A DNA stretch of 64,000 bases from Komagataeibacter xylinus (GTDB lineage: Bacteria > Pseudomonadota > Alphaproteobacteria > Acetobacterales > Acetobacteraceae): contig NZ_JARWSK010000003.1 of assembly GCF_031081985.1 (NCBI RefSeq), positions 186,001 to 250,000 on the forward strand, written 5' to 3'. Of the stretch, positions 36,122-45,571 are shown piece by piece (the stretch's first letter is position 1; every line of letters starts with the position of its first letter). Position numbers and translations under genes: made by a program. The notes beneath the pieces are model-generated. The model ran no database searches, was not told the DNA's origin, and saw nothing but the letters and a program-made list of their open reading frames with translations.

Positions 36122-36989
36122 CCTCCTGCCATGGCCAGCCCTGGCCGGGCTGGCCATGATCTGGGTCGCCTGCCCCGCATGGGCGGCGGGCAGCCTGAAA
36201 CTGGCGACCTGGAATCTGGAATGGCTGACCACGCGCGCGCAGGGCGACCCGGCCCTGCCGCCCGATGTCACGCCTCGCACTGCGGCTGACATGGCGCGGC
36301 TGGCACATTATGCCAGCAGACTTGCCCCCGATATCGTGGCACTTGAGGAAGTGGACGACCCGGTCCTTGCCGCCAGCCTCTTCCCCACGCCCGCCTATCA
36401 TCTCTTCATAACCGGTGATTCCGTGGTGCAGCGGGTCGCCGCCGCCGTGCGGACCGACCTGCCTGTCGTGCGCCACCCCGATGTCACGGCACTTGATGTC
36501 TATGCCGCCGATGCCCCGCGCCACCTGCGCGCGGGGCTTGACCTGACCATCGGCACGGGGGCTGACAGCCTGCGCGTGCTGGTGGTGCACCTCAAGGCCG
36601 GATGCCGCGATTCCAGCCCCGCCGACCGCAGGCCTGCCTGCAATACCCTGCGGCGGCAGATGGCCGTGGTGCAGGACTGGATCATGGAGCGACAGGATGA
36701 AGGCGAGGCCTTCGCGGTACTGGGCGATTTCAACCGCCTTTTCGCCCCCGATGACCCGATGCTGCATGCTCTGGGTGAAAACGGTCCCCTCACGCTGGTC
36801 ACGGCAGGCCATGCCAGCCCGTGCGAAGGGGGAACCTACTTCATTGACCATCTCATCATGGGGGGTGCTGCGCGCGACTGGGTGCAGCCGGGCAGCCTGC
36901 GCGTGATGCTCTATCATGACCGGGCGCAGGACGGCAGCGCCCACCTGTCCGATCACTGCCCGGTTTCGGTCCGGCTGTCGCTACCGTAA
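36069..36989 (+). CDS. Secreted endonuclease/exonuclease/phosphatase (EEP) family protein
   Basis: 306 residues if started at the ATG at 36069. This gives a signal peptide with basic N-region (APRRNLL) and hydrophobic core ending ACPAWAAG, then a mature EEP domain. Active-site motifs are LATWNLEWL at the N-terminus, ALEEVDD, LGDFNRLF, and the C-terminal YFIDHLIM and SDHCPV. It could be a periplasmic nuclease or phosphodiesterase; the substrate is unknown. The start overlaps the 3' end of the carbonic anhydrase gene by 53 bp in another frame; the next in-frame ATG, just before ACPAWAA, would cut the signal peptide in half. Cys residues may form a disulfide. Confidence 0.85.
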   Translation: MKRLPNCAPSRPTAPRRNLLPWPALAGLAMIWVACPAWAAGSLKLATWNLEWLTTRAQGDPALPPDVTPRTAADMARLAHYASRLAPDIVALEEVDDPVLAASLFPTPAYHLFITGDSVVQRVAAAVRTDLPVVRHPDVTALDVYAADAPRHLRAGLDLTIGTGADSLRVLVVHLKAGCRDSSPADRRPACNTLRRQMAVVQDWIMERQDEGEAFAVLGDFNRLFAPDDPMLHALGENGPLTLVTAGHASPCEGGTYFIDHLIMGGAARDWVQPGSLRVMLYHDRAQDGSAHLSDHCPVSVRLSLP

Positions 36990-37001
36990 GGGGAAGCGTG
37001 C

Positions 37002-37349
37002 TTATTCGGGCCAGATACCCGAGGCATGCAGGGCACTCCACCCCACAATCATCACGATCATCACGAACACCACCGCCCCCATGAGCTGGAACAGCTCCTT
37101 ATAGGGCATGAATGGCGGGGCTTGCGCCGCATCAACCGCGGCCTGCGTGGTGGCCACGGCATCATGCGGGGTGGCGACAACCTGCGTCTGGGCCTCGGGC
37201 ACGGGGCCGGGATCGGGAACCGTGCTCGCGGCCATGGCCGCTTCATCTTCCTGCACGGCTTCATGCAGGGCCTCAACCGGGTGTTCCACCCCTACGGGCA
37301 CAGCGGACTGCGCCACCACGGCCGGATCCTGATCGGGGGTATCGGTCAT
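37002..37349 (-). CDS. Small tail-anchored membrane protein, unknown
   Basis: 115 residues from the ATG at 37349. The N-terminal three quarters is acidic, Ala/Val/Pro/Gln-rich and probably disordered (MTDTPDQDPAVVAQSAV onward). A single C-terminal hydrophobic helix follows (about 92-112, LMGAVVFVMIVMIVGW). This is a tail-anchor layout. It lies convergent to the EEP gene (12 bp apart) and divergent from the Tat-exported oxidoreductase. I do not recognise a family. The frame continues upstream to 37514 but without any protein-like features. Confidence 0.6.
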   Translation of the reverse strand: MTDTPDQDPAVVAQSAVPVGVEHPVEALHEAVQEDEAAMAASTVPDPGPVPEAQTQVVATPHDAVATTQAAVDAAQAPPFMPYKELFQLMGAVVFVMIVMIVGWSALHASGIWPE

Positions 37350-37471
37350 TGACGCTGTACTCCTGCTTTGGCCAAGTCTATGCCATATAGGACAGCCCGG
37401 CACGATAACCAGGGCACAGAATAGGACATCCCGTGCCATACTGCCACATGCCCCATGAACAGGAGAGATGC

Positions 37472-38245
37472 ATGCCAGCCCTGAAACCGACCCGCCGGGA
37501 GTGCCTTGCCGCATTGGCCGCCAGCCTGCTGCCCCTGGCCCTGCCCGGCATGGCCCATGCGGGCAGGCCGCTGCGCATTGGCATGATCGGGGCGGGCCAT
37601 GTCGGCGCCACGTTGGGACAGTTGTGGACGCGGGCAGGCCATCAGGTCATGTTCAGCGCGCTCGAGCACAGGGAGGCGGAAAAGCGGGCATCGGAATTCT
37701 ACCCCCTCGCCCGCGCGGGCACGGTGCAGGAGGCCGCGAAGTTTGGCGATGCCGTGGTGCTGGCCGTGCCCTATGGCGCCCTGCCCCAGTTGGGCCACAC
37801 CATTGGCTCCATCGTGGGATCGAAGCCGCTGATTGACGTCACCAACCCCTATGGCTGGCGCGATGGCAAGGTCGGGCGGCTGGCGCTGCGCAATGGCGCG
37901 GGCATTACCACGCAGTCGTTCTTTCCGGCTGCATCCGTGGTGCGGGCCTTCAATTCCGAGGACATGACCACGCTTGCCGCCCAGACATGGCGCCCGCCGC
38001 CGCGCCTGGCCCTGCCCATGGCGGGCGACGTGATCCAGGCGCTGTACGTGGCGGGCTGGCTGATCCATGACGCGGGGTTTGACCCGGTCATGGTGGGGCC
38101 GCTTTCAACGGCGAAGCTGTTCCAGCCCGGCGGCCCCGCATTCGAGGCACAGATGAACGCCACCGACCTGCGCCACCTGCTTGGTGTTACGGCCAACAAC
38201 CCCGTTGACCGCACGCTGGCCACTCAGTTCGCGGGCGGGATGTAA
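37472..38245 (+). CDS. Tat-exported NAD(P)-binding oxidoreductase (F420-dependent NADP reductase-like fold)
   Basis: 257 residues from the ATG at 37472. Residues 1-29 form a twin-arginine signal peptide: PTRRECLAALAASLLPLAL, ending PGMAHA. The mature part begins with a Rossmann fold, RIGMIGAGHVGATLGQLW, as in the F420-dependent NADP reductase/NADP-oxidoreductase coenzyme family, with VVLAVPYGALPQLG and PLIDVTNPYG following. Export of a dinucleotide-binding enzyme by Tat implies it folds with its cofactor in the cytoplasm first, as known for glucose-fructose oxidoreductase. Substrate unknown. The 3' end overlaps the convergent HdeD-like gene by 22 bp. Earlier ATGs (37433, 37448) would add a short non-conserved extension. 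Confidence 0.82.
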   Translation: MPALKPTRRECLAALAASLLPLALPGMAHAGRPLRIGMIGAGHVGATLGQLWTRAGHQVMFSALEHREAEKRASEFYPLARAGTVQEAAKFGDAVVLAVPYGALPQLGHTIGSIVGSKPLIDVTNPYGWRDGKVGRLALRNGAGITTQSFFPAASVVRAFNSEDMTTLAAQTWRPPPRLALPMAGDVIQALYVAGWLIHDAGFDPVMVGPLSTAKLFQPGGPAFEAQMNATDLRHLLGVTANNPVDRTLATQFAGGM

Positions 38246-38772
38246 TTCGCCTGCCGCAGCGCGAAGCCGAACTGCACCCAGCCAATGCCGGCTGCAATCA
38301 GTTCAACGGCAATGAACGTGCCGATCAGCCACAGCCCCGACCACGGCAGGGTTACGTACAGGCACACCCCCACCAGCAGGCTGATCAGCCCGCCAAGCAG
38401 GATGAACCACCACCCCTGCAGCCCGCGCTGCTGGAACGCCATGATGATGCGCGCGATGCCCGATATCACCAGGCAGGCGGAAATGAAGAGGGTGATGACC
38501 ATGGAGCCGGTGCTCGGCTCCTCCATCATCATCGTGCCTGCAAGGATATAGAGCGCGCCGCCCGCAATCGACATAAGCCGCCCGCTCCAGTCACGCACCA
38601 CGAAGGCATGCACAAGCTGCACCGTGCCCGCCACGAACAGGAGCACGCCAAACAGGATGGTGCTGGCCAGCGAGACCGCCAGCGCATCCACCCATGCCAT
38701 GATGCCCAGGCCGAACGAGATCGCGCCCAGGCCCACAAACAGCGGCCAGCGCTGCGTCAGTGACGTATCCAT
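38224..38772 (-). CDS. HdeD family membrane protein
   Basis: 182 residues with six predicted membrane helices in three pairs, as in the HdeD/DUF308 family: PLFVGLGAISFGLGIMAWVD, TILFGVLLFVAGTVQLVHAF, a central SGRLMSIAGGALYILAGTMMM, and the C-terminal LWLIGTFIAVELIAAGIGWVQFG. In E. coli HdeD is linked to acid resistance, which would suit an acid-producing host, but that is inference. The start at 38772 was chosen because AGGAGG lies 11 bases upstream. It is divergent from rpsD. Confidence 0.85.
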   Translation of the reverse strand: MDTSLTQRWPLFVGLGAISFGLGIMAWVDALAVSLASTILFGVLLFVAGTVQLVHAFVVRDWSGRLMSIAGGALYILAGTMMMEEPSTGSMVITLFISACLVISGIARIIMAFQQRGLQGWWFILLGGLISLLVGVCLYVTLPWSGLWLIGTFIAVELIAAGIGWVQFGFALRQANYIPPAN

Positions 38773-38874
38773 TGAGTGAAGGTCCTCCTGATTATTGATG
38801 GACGGGTTCATCCGCATGCTGCCCGTTTCATAACAGGCGGCAGCCCCGATGCGATACAGGCTTTGTGGCAATGA

Positions 38875-38904
38875 TTGACACGCACCCCCCGGTACTTCTA
38901 TACG
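38875..38904 (+). promoter_or_regulatory. Sigma70-type promoter for rpsD
   Basis: Consensus -35 TTGACA (38875-38880) and -10 TATACG (38899-38904) with 18-bp spacing (CTATAC one base earlier gives 17). It is the best hexamer match noticed in the window. It predicts a 5' leader of about 170 nt for rpsD. Confidence 0.6.
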
Positions 38905-38986
38905 CGCCCGACTGCCGGGAACGTGGACGATACGGCTGGTGCCCATGGGTGATTGCTCCCCGGCGCCAGTAATACGGATCGCGCCC

Positions 38987-39009
38987 GCCCTGTTCATGCG
39001 GAACAGGGC
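38987..39009 (+). promoter_or_regulatory. Leader stem-loop upstream of rpsD
   Basis: Perfect 9-bp stem GCCCTGTTC / GAACAGGGC with five-base loop ATGCG, inside the predicted rpsD leader and about 70 nt before the start codon. It could be an S4 autoregulatory element or an attenuator remnant. There is no T run, so it is not a simple terminator. Confidence 0.45.
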
Positions 39010-39079
39010 CTACCGGTGCCACATCATGGCCCAGGGCGCACGCCACGGGCCATGCAGATTGAAGAGAAGAGAGCGCACC

Positions 39080-39697
39080 ATGAGCAAGCGCCTTGAGAGC
39101 AAGTATAAAATTAACCGCCGCCTTGGCGTAAACCTGTGGGGCCGCGCCAAGTCGCCGGTCAACAAGCGCGAGTATGGCCCCGGCCAGCACGGCCAGCGCC
39201 GCAAGCAGAAGCCCTCTGACTTCTCCGTGCAGCTGATGGCCAAGCAGAAGCTCAAGGGCTACTACGGCAACATTGGCGAGAAGCAGTTCCGCAAGTATTA
39301 CGATGAGGCCGTGCGCCGCAAGGGTGATACCTCGGAGAACCTGATCGACCTGCTCGAGCGCCGGCTGGATGCGGTCGTGTACCGCCTGAAGTTCGCGATC
39401 ACCCCGTTCGCGGCGCGTCAGTTCATCAGCCACGGCCACATCACGGTCAATGGCCGCAAGGTCAACATCCCCTCCTTCCTGGTGCGTGATGGCGACGTGA
39501 TCGAAGTGCGCGAGAAGTCCAAGCAGCTCGCCATCGTGCTCGATGCCGCCCAGAGCGGCGAGCGTGACGTGCCGGAATACATGGAAGTGGACCACCGCCA
39601 GATGAAGGGCTCCTTCCTGCGCAGCCCCAAGCTGTCGGATGTGCCCTATCCGGTGCAGATGGAACCGAACCTGGTCATCGAATTCTACTCTCGCTGA
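39080..39697 (+). CDS. rpsD: 30S ribosomal protein S4
   Basis: Primary 16S rRNA-binding protein that nucleates small-subunit assembly. The protein is 205 residues from the ATG at 39080. The N-terminus [20 protein letters not shown] and the S4 RNA-binding domain ([37 protein letters not shown]) match alphaproteobacterial S4. As usual in this class it is a stand-alone gene rather than part of the alpha operon. prfC follows after 118 bp. Confidence 0.98.
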   Translation: MSKRLESKYKINRRLGVNLWGRAKSPVNKREYGPGQHGQRRKQKPSDFSVQLMAKQKLKGYYGNIGEKQFRKYYDEAVRRKGDTSENLIDLLERRLDAVVYRLKFAITPFAARQFISHGHITVNGRKVNIPSFLVRDGDVIEVREKSKQLAIVLDAAQSGERDVPEYMEVDHRQMKGSFLRSPKLSDVPYPVQMEPNLVIEFYSR

Positions 39698-39815
39698 TCA
39701 AGTCCCGGAACCGGGCAGGCGTGACGCCGGGCGTGGGGATTTTTCCCTGCGTCCGGCGTCCGCGTTTCTGGCCCCTGCCCGCTTCCGCCTCCCTTCCGCC
39801 AGGCCAGCCGCAGGA

Positions 39816-41378
39816 ATGGACAAGACCGTGACCGCCACCGCCGCCGAAACCCCGCTTGCCGCCGAAATTACCCGCCGGCGCACATTTGCCATCATCTCGC
39901 ACCCTGATGCGGGCAAGACCACGCTGACCGAGCGCATCCTGCGCGCGGGCGGCGCGATCCAGATGGCGGGCAACGTACGGGCCAAGGGCGAGCGGCGGCG
40001 CACGCGCTCGGACTGGATGGGAATCGAGCGCGACCGTGGCATCTCGGTCGTGACCTCGGTCATGACGTTCGAATATGGCGGCTGCATCTTCAACTTGCTC
40101 GACACGCCGGGCCATGAAGACTTCTCGGAAGATACCTACCGCACGCTGACGGCAGTGGATGCCGCCGTGATGGTGATCGACGCCGCCAAGGGCATCGAGG
40201 CCCGCACGCGCAAGCTGTTCGAGATCTGCCGCCTGCGCGATATTCCCATCGTCACCTTCATCAACAAGATGGACCGCGAATCGCAGGACCCGTTTGCCCT
40301 GCTTGATGAAATTTCGTCCTCGCTGGCCCTTGATGTCTCGCCCGCCACATGGCCGGTGGGCCGGGCCGCGAAGTTTGTCGGCACCTACGACATCCACAAG
40401 CGCGAACTGCATGTGACCGAGGAACTCGACCAGAGTGACCCGCGCATGGTCCAGCTTGGCGAGGAACTCGAACTTGTTGAAGCCGCCCTGCCGGAATTCG
40501 ACCTTGAAAGCTTCAATGCGGGCCACCTGACGCCGGTCTTCTTCGGCAGTGCCATGAAGGAAATCGGTGTGACCGACCTGCTCGACGCGCTGGCCGCCTT
40601 CGGCCCGCCCCCGCGCGACCAGGCCACCGAGACGCGTAACGTCCGCGCCGATGAACCGGCACTCACCGCGCTGGTGTTCAAGATCCAGGCCAACATGGAC
40701 CCCAACCACCGCGACCGCATGGCCTTTGCGCGCATCTGCTCGGGCAAGCTGCAGCGCGGCATGCGGCTCAAGCATGTGCGCATTGGCAAGCAGTTCGCGC
40801 TGCACACGCCGCAGTTCTTCTTCGCCCGTGACCGACAACTGGCCGAGGAAGCCTTTGCGGGCGACGTGGTGGGCATTCCCAACCACGGCACGCTGCGCAT
40901 TGGCGACACGCTGACCGAGGGCGAGGACCTGCGCTTTACCGGCGTGCCCTACTTCGCGCCCGAAATCCTGCGCCGCGTGCGGCTTGATGATGCGATGAAG
41001 GCCAAGAAGCTGCGCCAGGCCCTGACCGAACTGGCCGAGGAAGGCGTGGTCCAGCTCTTCCGCCCGCAGGATGGCGCGCCCCCCATCGTGGGCGTGGTCG
41101 GCACGCTGCAGCTTGATGTGCTGCAATCGCGCCTCAAAGGCGAATACGGGGTGGCCATCGGCTTCGAGTCGACGCCGTATAACCTCGCCCGCTGGGTCAC
41201 CGGCCCGCGTGACAGGCTGGAAGCGTTCTGCATGGCCAACCGCACGGCCATGGCGGATGATATTGATGGCGACCCGGTCTTTCTCGCCTCGTCCGCGTTC
41301 ATGATGAAGCGCACGGCTGAAGGCAACCCGGAGCTTACGTTCCATGACATCAAGCAGATCGGCCAGGAAATCGGCTGA
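39816..41378 (+). CDS. prfC: Peptide chain release factor 3
   Basis: GTPase that removes RF1/RF2 from the ribosome after peptide release. The protein is 520 residues from the ATG at 39816. G1 HPDAGKTTLTE, the switch region RRTRSDWMGIERDRGISV, G3 DTPGHEDFSEDTYR and G4 INKMDRES identify RF3 rather than EF-G or LepA (the RGISVVTSVMTF sequence after switch I is RF3-specific). The upstream continuation of the frame overlaps rpsD and is rejected. It is followed by cysS after 65 bp. Confidence 0.95.
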   Translation: MDKTVTATAAETPLAAEITRRRTFAIISHPDAGKTTLTERILRAGGAIQMAGNVRAKGERRRTRSDWMGIERDRGISVVTSVMTFEYGGCIFNLLDTPGHEDFSEDTYRTLTAVDAAVMVIDAAKGIEARTRKLFEICRLRDIPIVTFINKMDRESQDPFALLDEISSSLALDVSPATWPVGRAAKFVGTYDIHKRELHVTEELDQSDPRMVQLGEELELVEAALPEFDLESFNAGHLTPVFFGSAMKEIGVTDLLDALAAFGPPPRDQATETRNVRADEPALTALVFKIQANMDPNHRDRMAFARICSGKLQRGMRLKHVRIGKQFALHTPQFFFARDRQLAEEAFAGDVVGIPNHGTLRIGDTLTEGEDLRFTGVPYFAPEILRRVRLDDAMKAKKLRQALTELAEEGVVQLFRPQDGAPPIVGVVGTLQLDVLQSRLKGEYGVAIGFESTPYNLARWVTGPRDRLEAFCMANRTAMADDIDGDPVFLASSAFMMKRTAEGNPELTFHDIKQIGQEIG

Positions 41379-41443
41379 CCGTGCGGGCAAGGCCCTTATG
41401 GGGTCTTGCCTATCCCTGCCTGTCTGCCCCATCTAGGCGCATC

Positions 41444-42804
<1,361 letters not shown>

Positions 42805-42808
<4 letters not shown>

Positions 42809-43587
42809 CCGGCCGTGATGGCGGGGCGGATATCGGCCCCATTGGCAACAGCCCGGTCGTGATCCTGGTCCGGCCCCAGATGGCCGAGAACATCGGCACC
42901 ACAGCCCGCGCCATGGCCAATGGCGGGCTGTTCCACATGCGCCTCGTCGCCCCGCGCGATGGCTGGCCGCTCGAACGCGCATGGCGTAGCGCCTCGGGCG
43001 CCGACCGCATCCTTGAATCCGCACAGGTGTTCGATACGGTGGATGATGCGGTGGCCGACCTGCACCACGTCTTCGCCACCTGCCCGCGCCCGCGCCATAT
43101 CGTCAAGCCCGTGCTGACGGCACGCGGCGGGGCCGCCGAACTGCGCGAGATGACCGATCGTGGCCTGAAAGTGGGGCTGATGTTCGGCCCCGAACGCGCA
43201 GGGCTGGATAACGAGGACATGGCCCGCGCCGATGCCCTGATCCGTTACCCGCTCAACCCCGCCTTCATGTCGCTCAATCTGGCACAGGCGGTGATGATCA
43301 TGGCCTATGAGTGGTGGATGGCGAAGGACGACACACCCCCGCGCACACTCATGACCAACGAGACGCATGTGGCCACCCGGGGCGAACTCGACAACTTCAT
43401 GCGCCACCTGATTGGCGACCTTGATGAATGCGGCTTCCTGCGTAATGAGCAGAAGCGGGCAGGCATGGTGCGCAACCTGCGGCACTTCTTCCTGCGCGGT
43501 GAAGTCACCGAGCAGGAACTGCGCACCCTGCATGGCGTGGTGACCGAGCTTTCACGCGGGCGCAAGGCGCGGCAGGACAGGAAATAA
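42805..43587 (+). CDS. trmJ: tRNA (cytidine/uridine-2'-O)-methyltransferase TrmJ-type (SpoU family)
   Basis: Methylates the 2'-O of residue 32 in the anticodon loop of some tRNAs. The protein is 260 residues from the ATG at 42805, which overlaps the cysS stop and is preceded by GGAGG four bases upstream; the ATG at 42793 is a less likely start. SPOUT motifs are visible: PVVILVRPQMAENIGTTARAM (motif 1), GLMFGPERAGLDNEDM (motif 2) and NPAFMSLNLAQAVMIMAYE (motif 3, knot). The C-terminal helical extension is typical of TrmJ. Repeat copy E and a terminator follow. Confidence 0.92.
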
Positions 43588-43590
43588 TAC

Positions 43591-43669
43591 AAGTTTCCGG
43601 GGACTGCCTTTTTTCAAAAAGGTGGTGTTGCTTACGAAGCTTTTTGAAAAAAGTTTCACCAAAAACTTT
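43591..43669. repeat. Dispersed palindromic repeat, copy E (full length)
   Basis: 79-bp copy starting four bases after the trmJ stop: AAGTTTCCGGGG at the left, a GCCTTTTTTCAAAAAGGTGG hairpin, GAAGCTTTTTGAAAAAAGTTTC hairpin, then CACCAAAAACTT. Same orientation as copy B. Slightly degenerate stems. Confidence 0.85.
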
Positions 43670-43675
43670 CAATAT

Positions 43676-43707
43676 AAAAAGGCCCGGTTTTCATACCGGG
43701 CCTTTTT
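43676..43707. terminator. Bidirectional terminator between trmJ and gltX
   Basis: Perfect 12-bp stem AAAAAGGCCCGG / CCGGGCCTTTTT with an eight-base loop, four bases before the gltX stop at 43712. The A/T tails on both sides serve trmJ (plus) and gltX (minus). Confidence 0.9.
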
Positions 43708-43711
43708 CGTA

Positions 43712-45049
43712 TCAGCGTGCGGCGATCTGGAGCCGGTCGGCCACGCGGGCGCGGCCCATCAGTGGCAACAGGTCGCGCATTTCCGGCCCGCTGTCTTCAC
43801 TCGTCAGCGCCAGACGCAGGGGGTGGAACAGGCTCCGCCCCGTGCGGCCCGTGCTCTCTTTCACTGCGGCGGTCCATGTCTTCCACGTGGTTTCATCCCA
43901 CGGTTCCGCCGGCAGCGACTCCAGTGCATGCAGCAGGAAGGGACGGTCCGCCTCCTCGATCACGGGCGGCACGATGTCGCCTGCCACCACATCCCACCAG
44001 TGGCGCAGTTCGCCTGCCATATCCACATTGCCGCGCACGGCCAGCCAGAAGGCTTCGGTCGCCCCTTCGGGCAGGCGGCTGCGGATTTCCTCAAACGGCA
44101 TGGCGTGCATGATGCGGCGGTTCAGCCCCAGCAACTGCCGCATGTCAAACCGCGCCGCCGAGCGGGAAACACGGCCGGGATCATAGGTTTTGGCCAGTTC
44201 ATCGAATGACAGCGGGGCCGGGTCATCCGCGCTGCCAAGGCGGGCCAGGTAGGAGACGATGGCCGAAGGCTCGACCCCGTCCTGCCGCAGCGCGCGAATC
44301 GACAGCCCGTCGAACCGCTTGGACAATTTGCCGCCACCCTCATCAAGCAGAAGCGGCAGGTGCGCGAAGGTGAAGCGGTTGCGCTTGGCCCCCAGCGCCT
44401 CAGCAATGTCGATCTGCACGCCGGTATTGGTGACATGGTCCTCACCACGGATGATGTGGGTAATGCCCAGTTCCATGTCATCCACCACCGAGGCCAGCGT
44501 GTACAGCACCGTGCCATCGGCCCGCACCAGAACGGGGTCGGAAATGGCGGGCAGCTTGACCCGGCATGACCCCATGACAAGGTCATTCCACTCCACCGTG
44601 CGGTGATCGGACAGCCTGAAGCGCCAGTACGGCACCTTGCCATTGGCCTCGGCCTGCGCGCGCTGCGCGGGCGTCATGCGCAGCATTGCGCGGTCATAGA
44701 CCGGCGGCTTGCGCATGCGGATGCGCGCCTCGCGCTTTGAGGCCAGTTCCTGCTCGCTCTCGAAGCACGGATAAAGCCGCCCGCTGGCCTTGAGCGCCTC
44801 GATGGCCAACGCGTAGCGGTCGAGCCGGTCGGACTGGCGCACGAATTCATCCCACCCGATGCCCAGCCAGCGCAGGTCATCCTGCAGGGCCTGCACGTAT
44901 TCTTCCTTCGAGCGGGCACGATCGGTATCGTCAATCCGCAGCAGGAAGCGGGCCTTGTGGCGGCGGGCGAACAGGGCATTGGCAATGGCCTGACGCGCAT
45001 TGCCAACATGGATCAGCCCGGTCGGGCTAGGCGCAAAACGGAGTTTCAT
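43712..45049 (-). CDS. gltX: Glutamate--tRNA ligase
   Basis: Class I synthetase charging tRNA-Glu; in bacteria without GlnRS such enzymes may also charge tRNA-Gln. The protein is 445 residues. The N-terminus MKLRFAPSPTGLIHVGNAR has the HIGH motif as HVGN, the KMSKS equivalent reads KLSKRF, and the C-terminal anticodon-binding helices follow. Many alphaproteobacteria carry two gltX genes; which paralogue this is, discriminating or not, cannot be told here. The start ATG at 45049 is followed upstream by repeat copy F. Confidence 0.94.
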   Translation of the reverse strand: MKLRFAPSPTGLIHVGNARQAIANALFARRHKARFLLRIDDTDRARSKEEYVQALQDDLRWLGIGWDEFVRQSDRLDRYALAIEALKASGRLYPCFESEQELASKREARIRMRKPPVYDRAMLRMTPAQRAQAEANGKVPYWRFRLSDHRTVEWNDLVMGSCRVKLPAISDPVLVRADGTVLYTLASVVDDMELGITHIIRGEDHVTNTGVQIDIAEALGAKRNRFTFAHLPLLLDEGGGKLSKRFDGLSIRALRQDGVEPSAIVSYLARLGSADDPAPLSFDELAKTYDPGRVSRSAARFDMRQLLGLNRRIMHAMPFEEIRSRLPEGATEAFWLAVRGNVDMAGELRHWWDVVAGDIVPPVIEEADRPFLLHALESLPAEPWDETTWKTWTAAVKESTGRTGRSLFHPLRLALTSEDSGPEMRDLLPLMGRARVADRLQIAAR

Positions 45050-45097
45050 GCCCCTTATATGCGGCGATTACGCCCCGAACGCCAGAGAACACATGCA

Positions 45098-45174
45098 TGA
45101 AACGGGTATCGCCTTTTTTCAGGAAGGCGGTGTTCCGTGAAGCTTTTTAAAAAAAGCTTCACCAGAATTTTTTC
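45098..45174. repeat. Dispersed palindromic repeat, copy F (full length, degenerate)
   Basis: 77-bp copy: ATGAAACGGGTATCGCC at the left, GCCTTTTTTCAGGAAGGCGG hairpin, GAAGCTTTTTAAAAAAAGCTTC hairpin, CACCAGAATTTTTT at the right. The ends have drifted most among the full copies. It lies between two minus-strand genes, 17 bp past the stop of the 121-residue protein gene (45192) and upstream of gltX. Confidence 0.75.
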
Positions 45175-45191
45175 TCTGCCCCGCGGGGCTT

Positions 45192-45557
45192 TCAGGTCTC
45201 TTCCTCATCATCGCCCCGGCGGGGGTCGAAGGCACGCCAGTCGCGCTCCATGGGGGTTGCGGCATGGGCTGCGAAATCATCGAGTTCATTGGCCGAGCGC
45301 CAGCCCTGATCGCCCGCTTCAAGCACCTCCGCATCCTCGCCAAATGCGAACCAGGCCTTGAGGATGTCAGCCGCCGAAAGCCCCGCCATGCGGCAGCGCT
45401 CGATACTGTCGCGCACATAGGCACGCGCAAAGGCGTTGGCCTGGATCAGGTCGGGAAAGCCGCCTACCTCCTCGACAATATTGTCCTCGGCGCCGCCTGA
45501 CAGGTCGATGATGCGCACGCGCCAGCCGCCCTCGGGGGCAAAGATGTTTTCTGACAA
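45192..45557 (-). CDS. Conserved-looking acidic protein, unknown function
   Basis: 121 residues, no signal peptide or membrane segment. Features: N-terminal GGWRVRIIDLSGG strand pair, a helix rich in Ala/Arg (FARAYVRDSIERCRMAG), and an acidic tail ending RRGDDEEET. I do not recognise a family. It starts 14 bp after the stop of the nicotinate phosphoribosyltransferase gene and is probably cotranscribed with it. The composition and start context look like a real gene. Confidence 0.7.
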   Translation of the reverse strand: MSENIFAPEGGWRVRIIDLSGGAEDNIVEEVGGFPDLIQANAFARAYVRDSIERCRMAGLSAADILKAWFAFGEDAEVLEAGDQGWRSANELDDFAAHAATPMERDWRAFDPRRGDDEEET

Positions 45558-45571
45558 GATGAAGCCTTTCG

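Larger units (their letters stand above)
38773..39079. other. Divergent region between the HdeD-like gene and rpsD
   Basis: 307 bp without a gene. It contains the Shine-Dalgarno sequence of the HdeD-like gene at the left, a good promoter toward rpsD (38875-38904), and a long rpsD leader that includes a perfect stem-loop (38987-39009) and a GAAGAGAAGAGAG purine-rich Shine-Dalgarno region just before the rpsD ATG. Confidence 0.7.

Noticed and set aside
39675-41432. 585-codon open frame on the minus strand opposite prfC
   Set aside because: Same antisense effect; prfC has full GTPase motifs.
43622-44209. Plus-strand frame beginning in repeat copy E and running opposite gltX
   Set aside because: Repeat-derived N-terminus followed by antisense of gltX.
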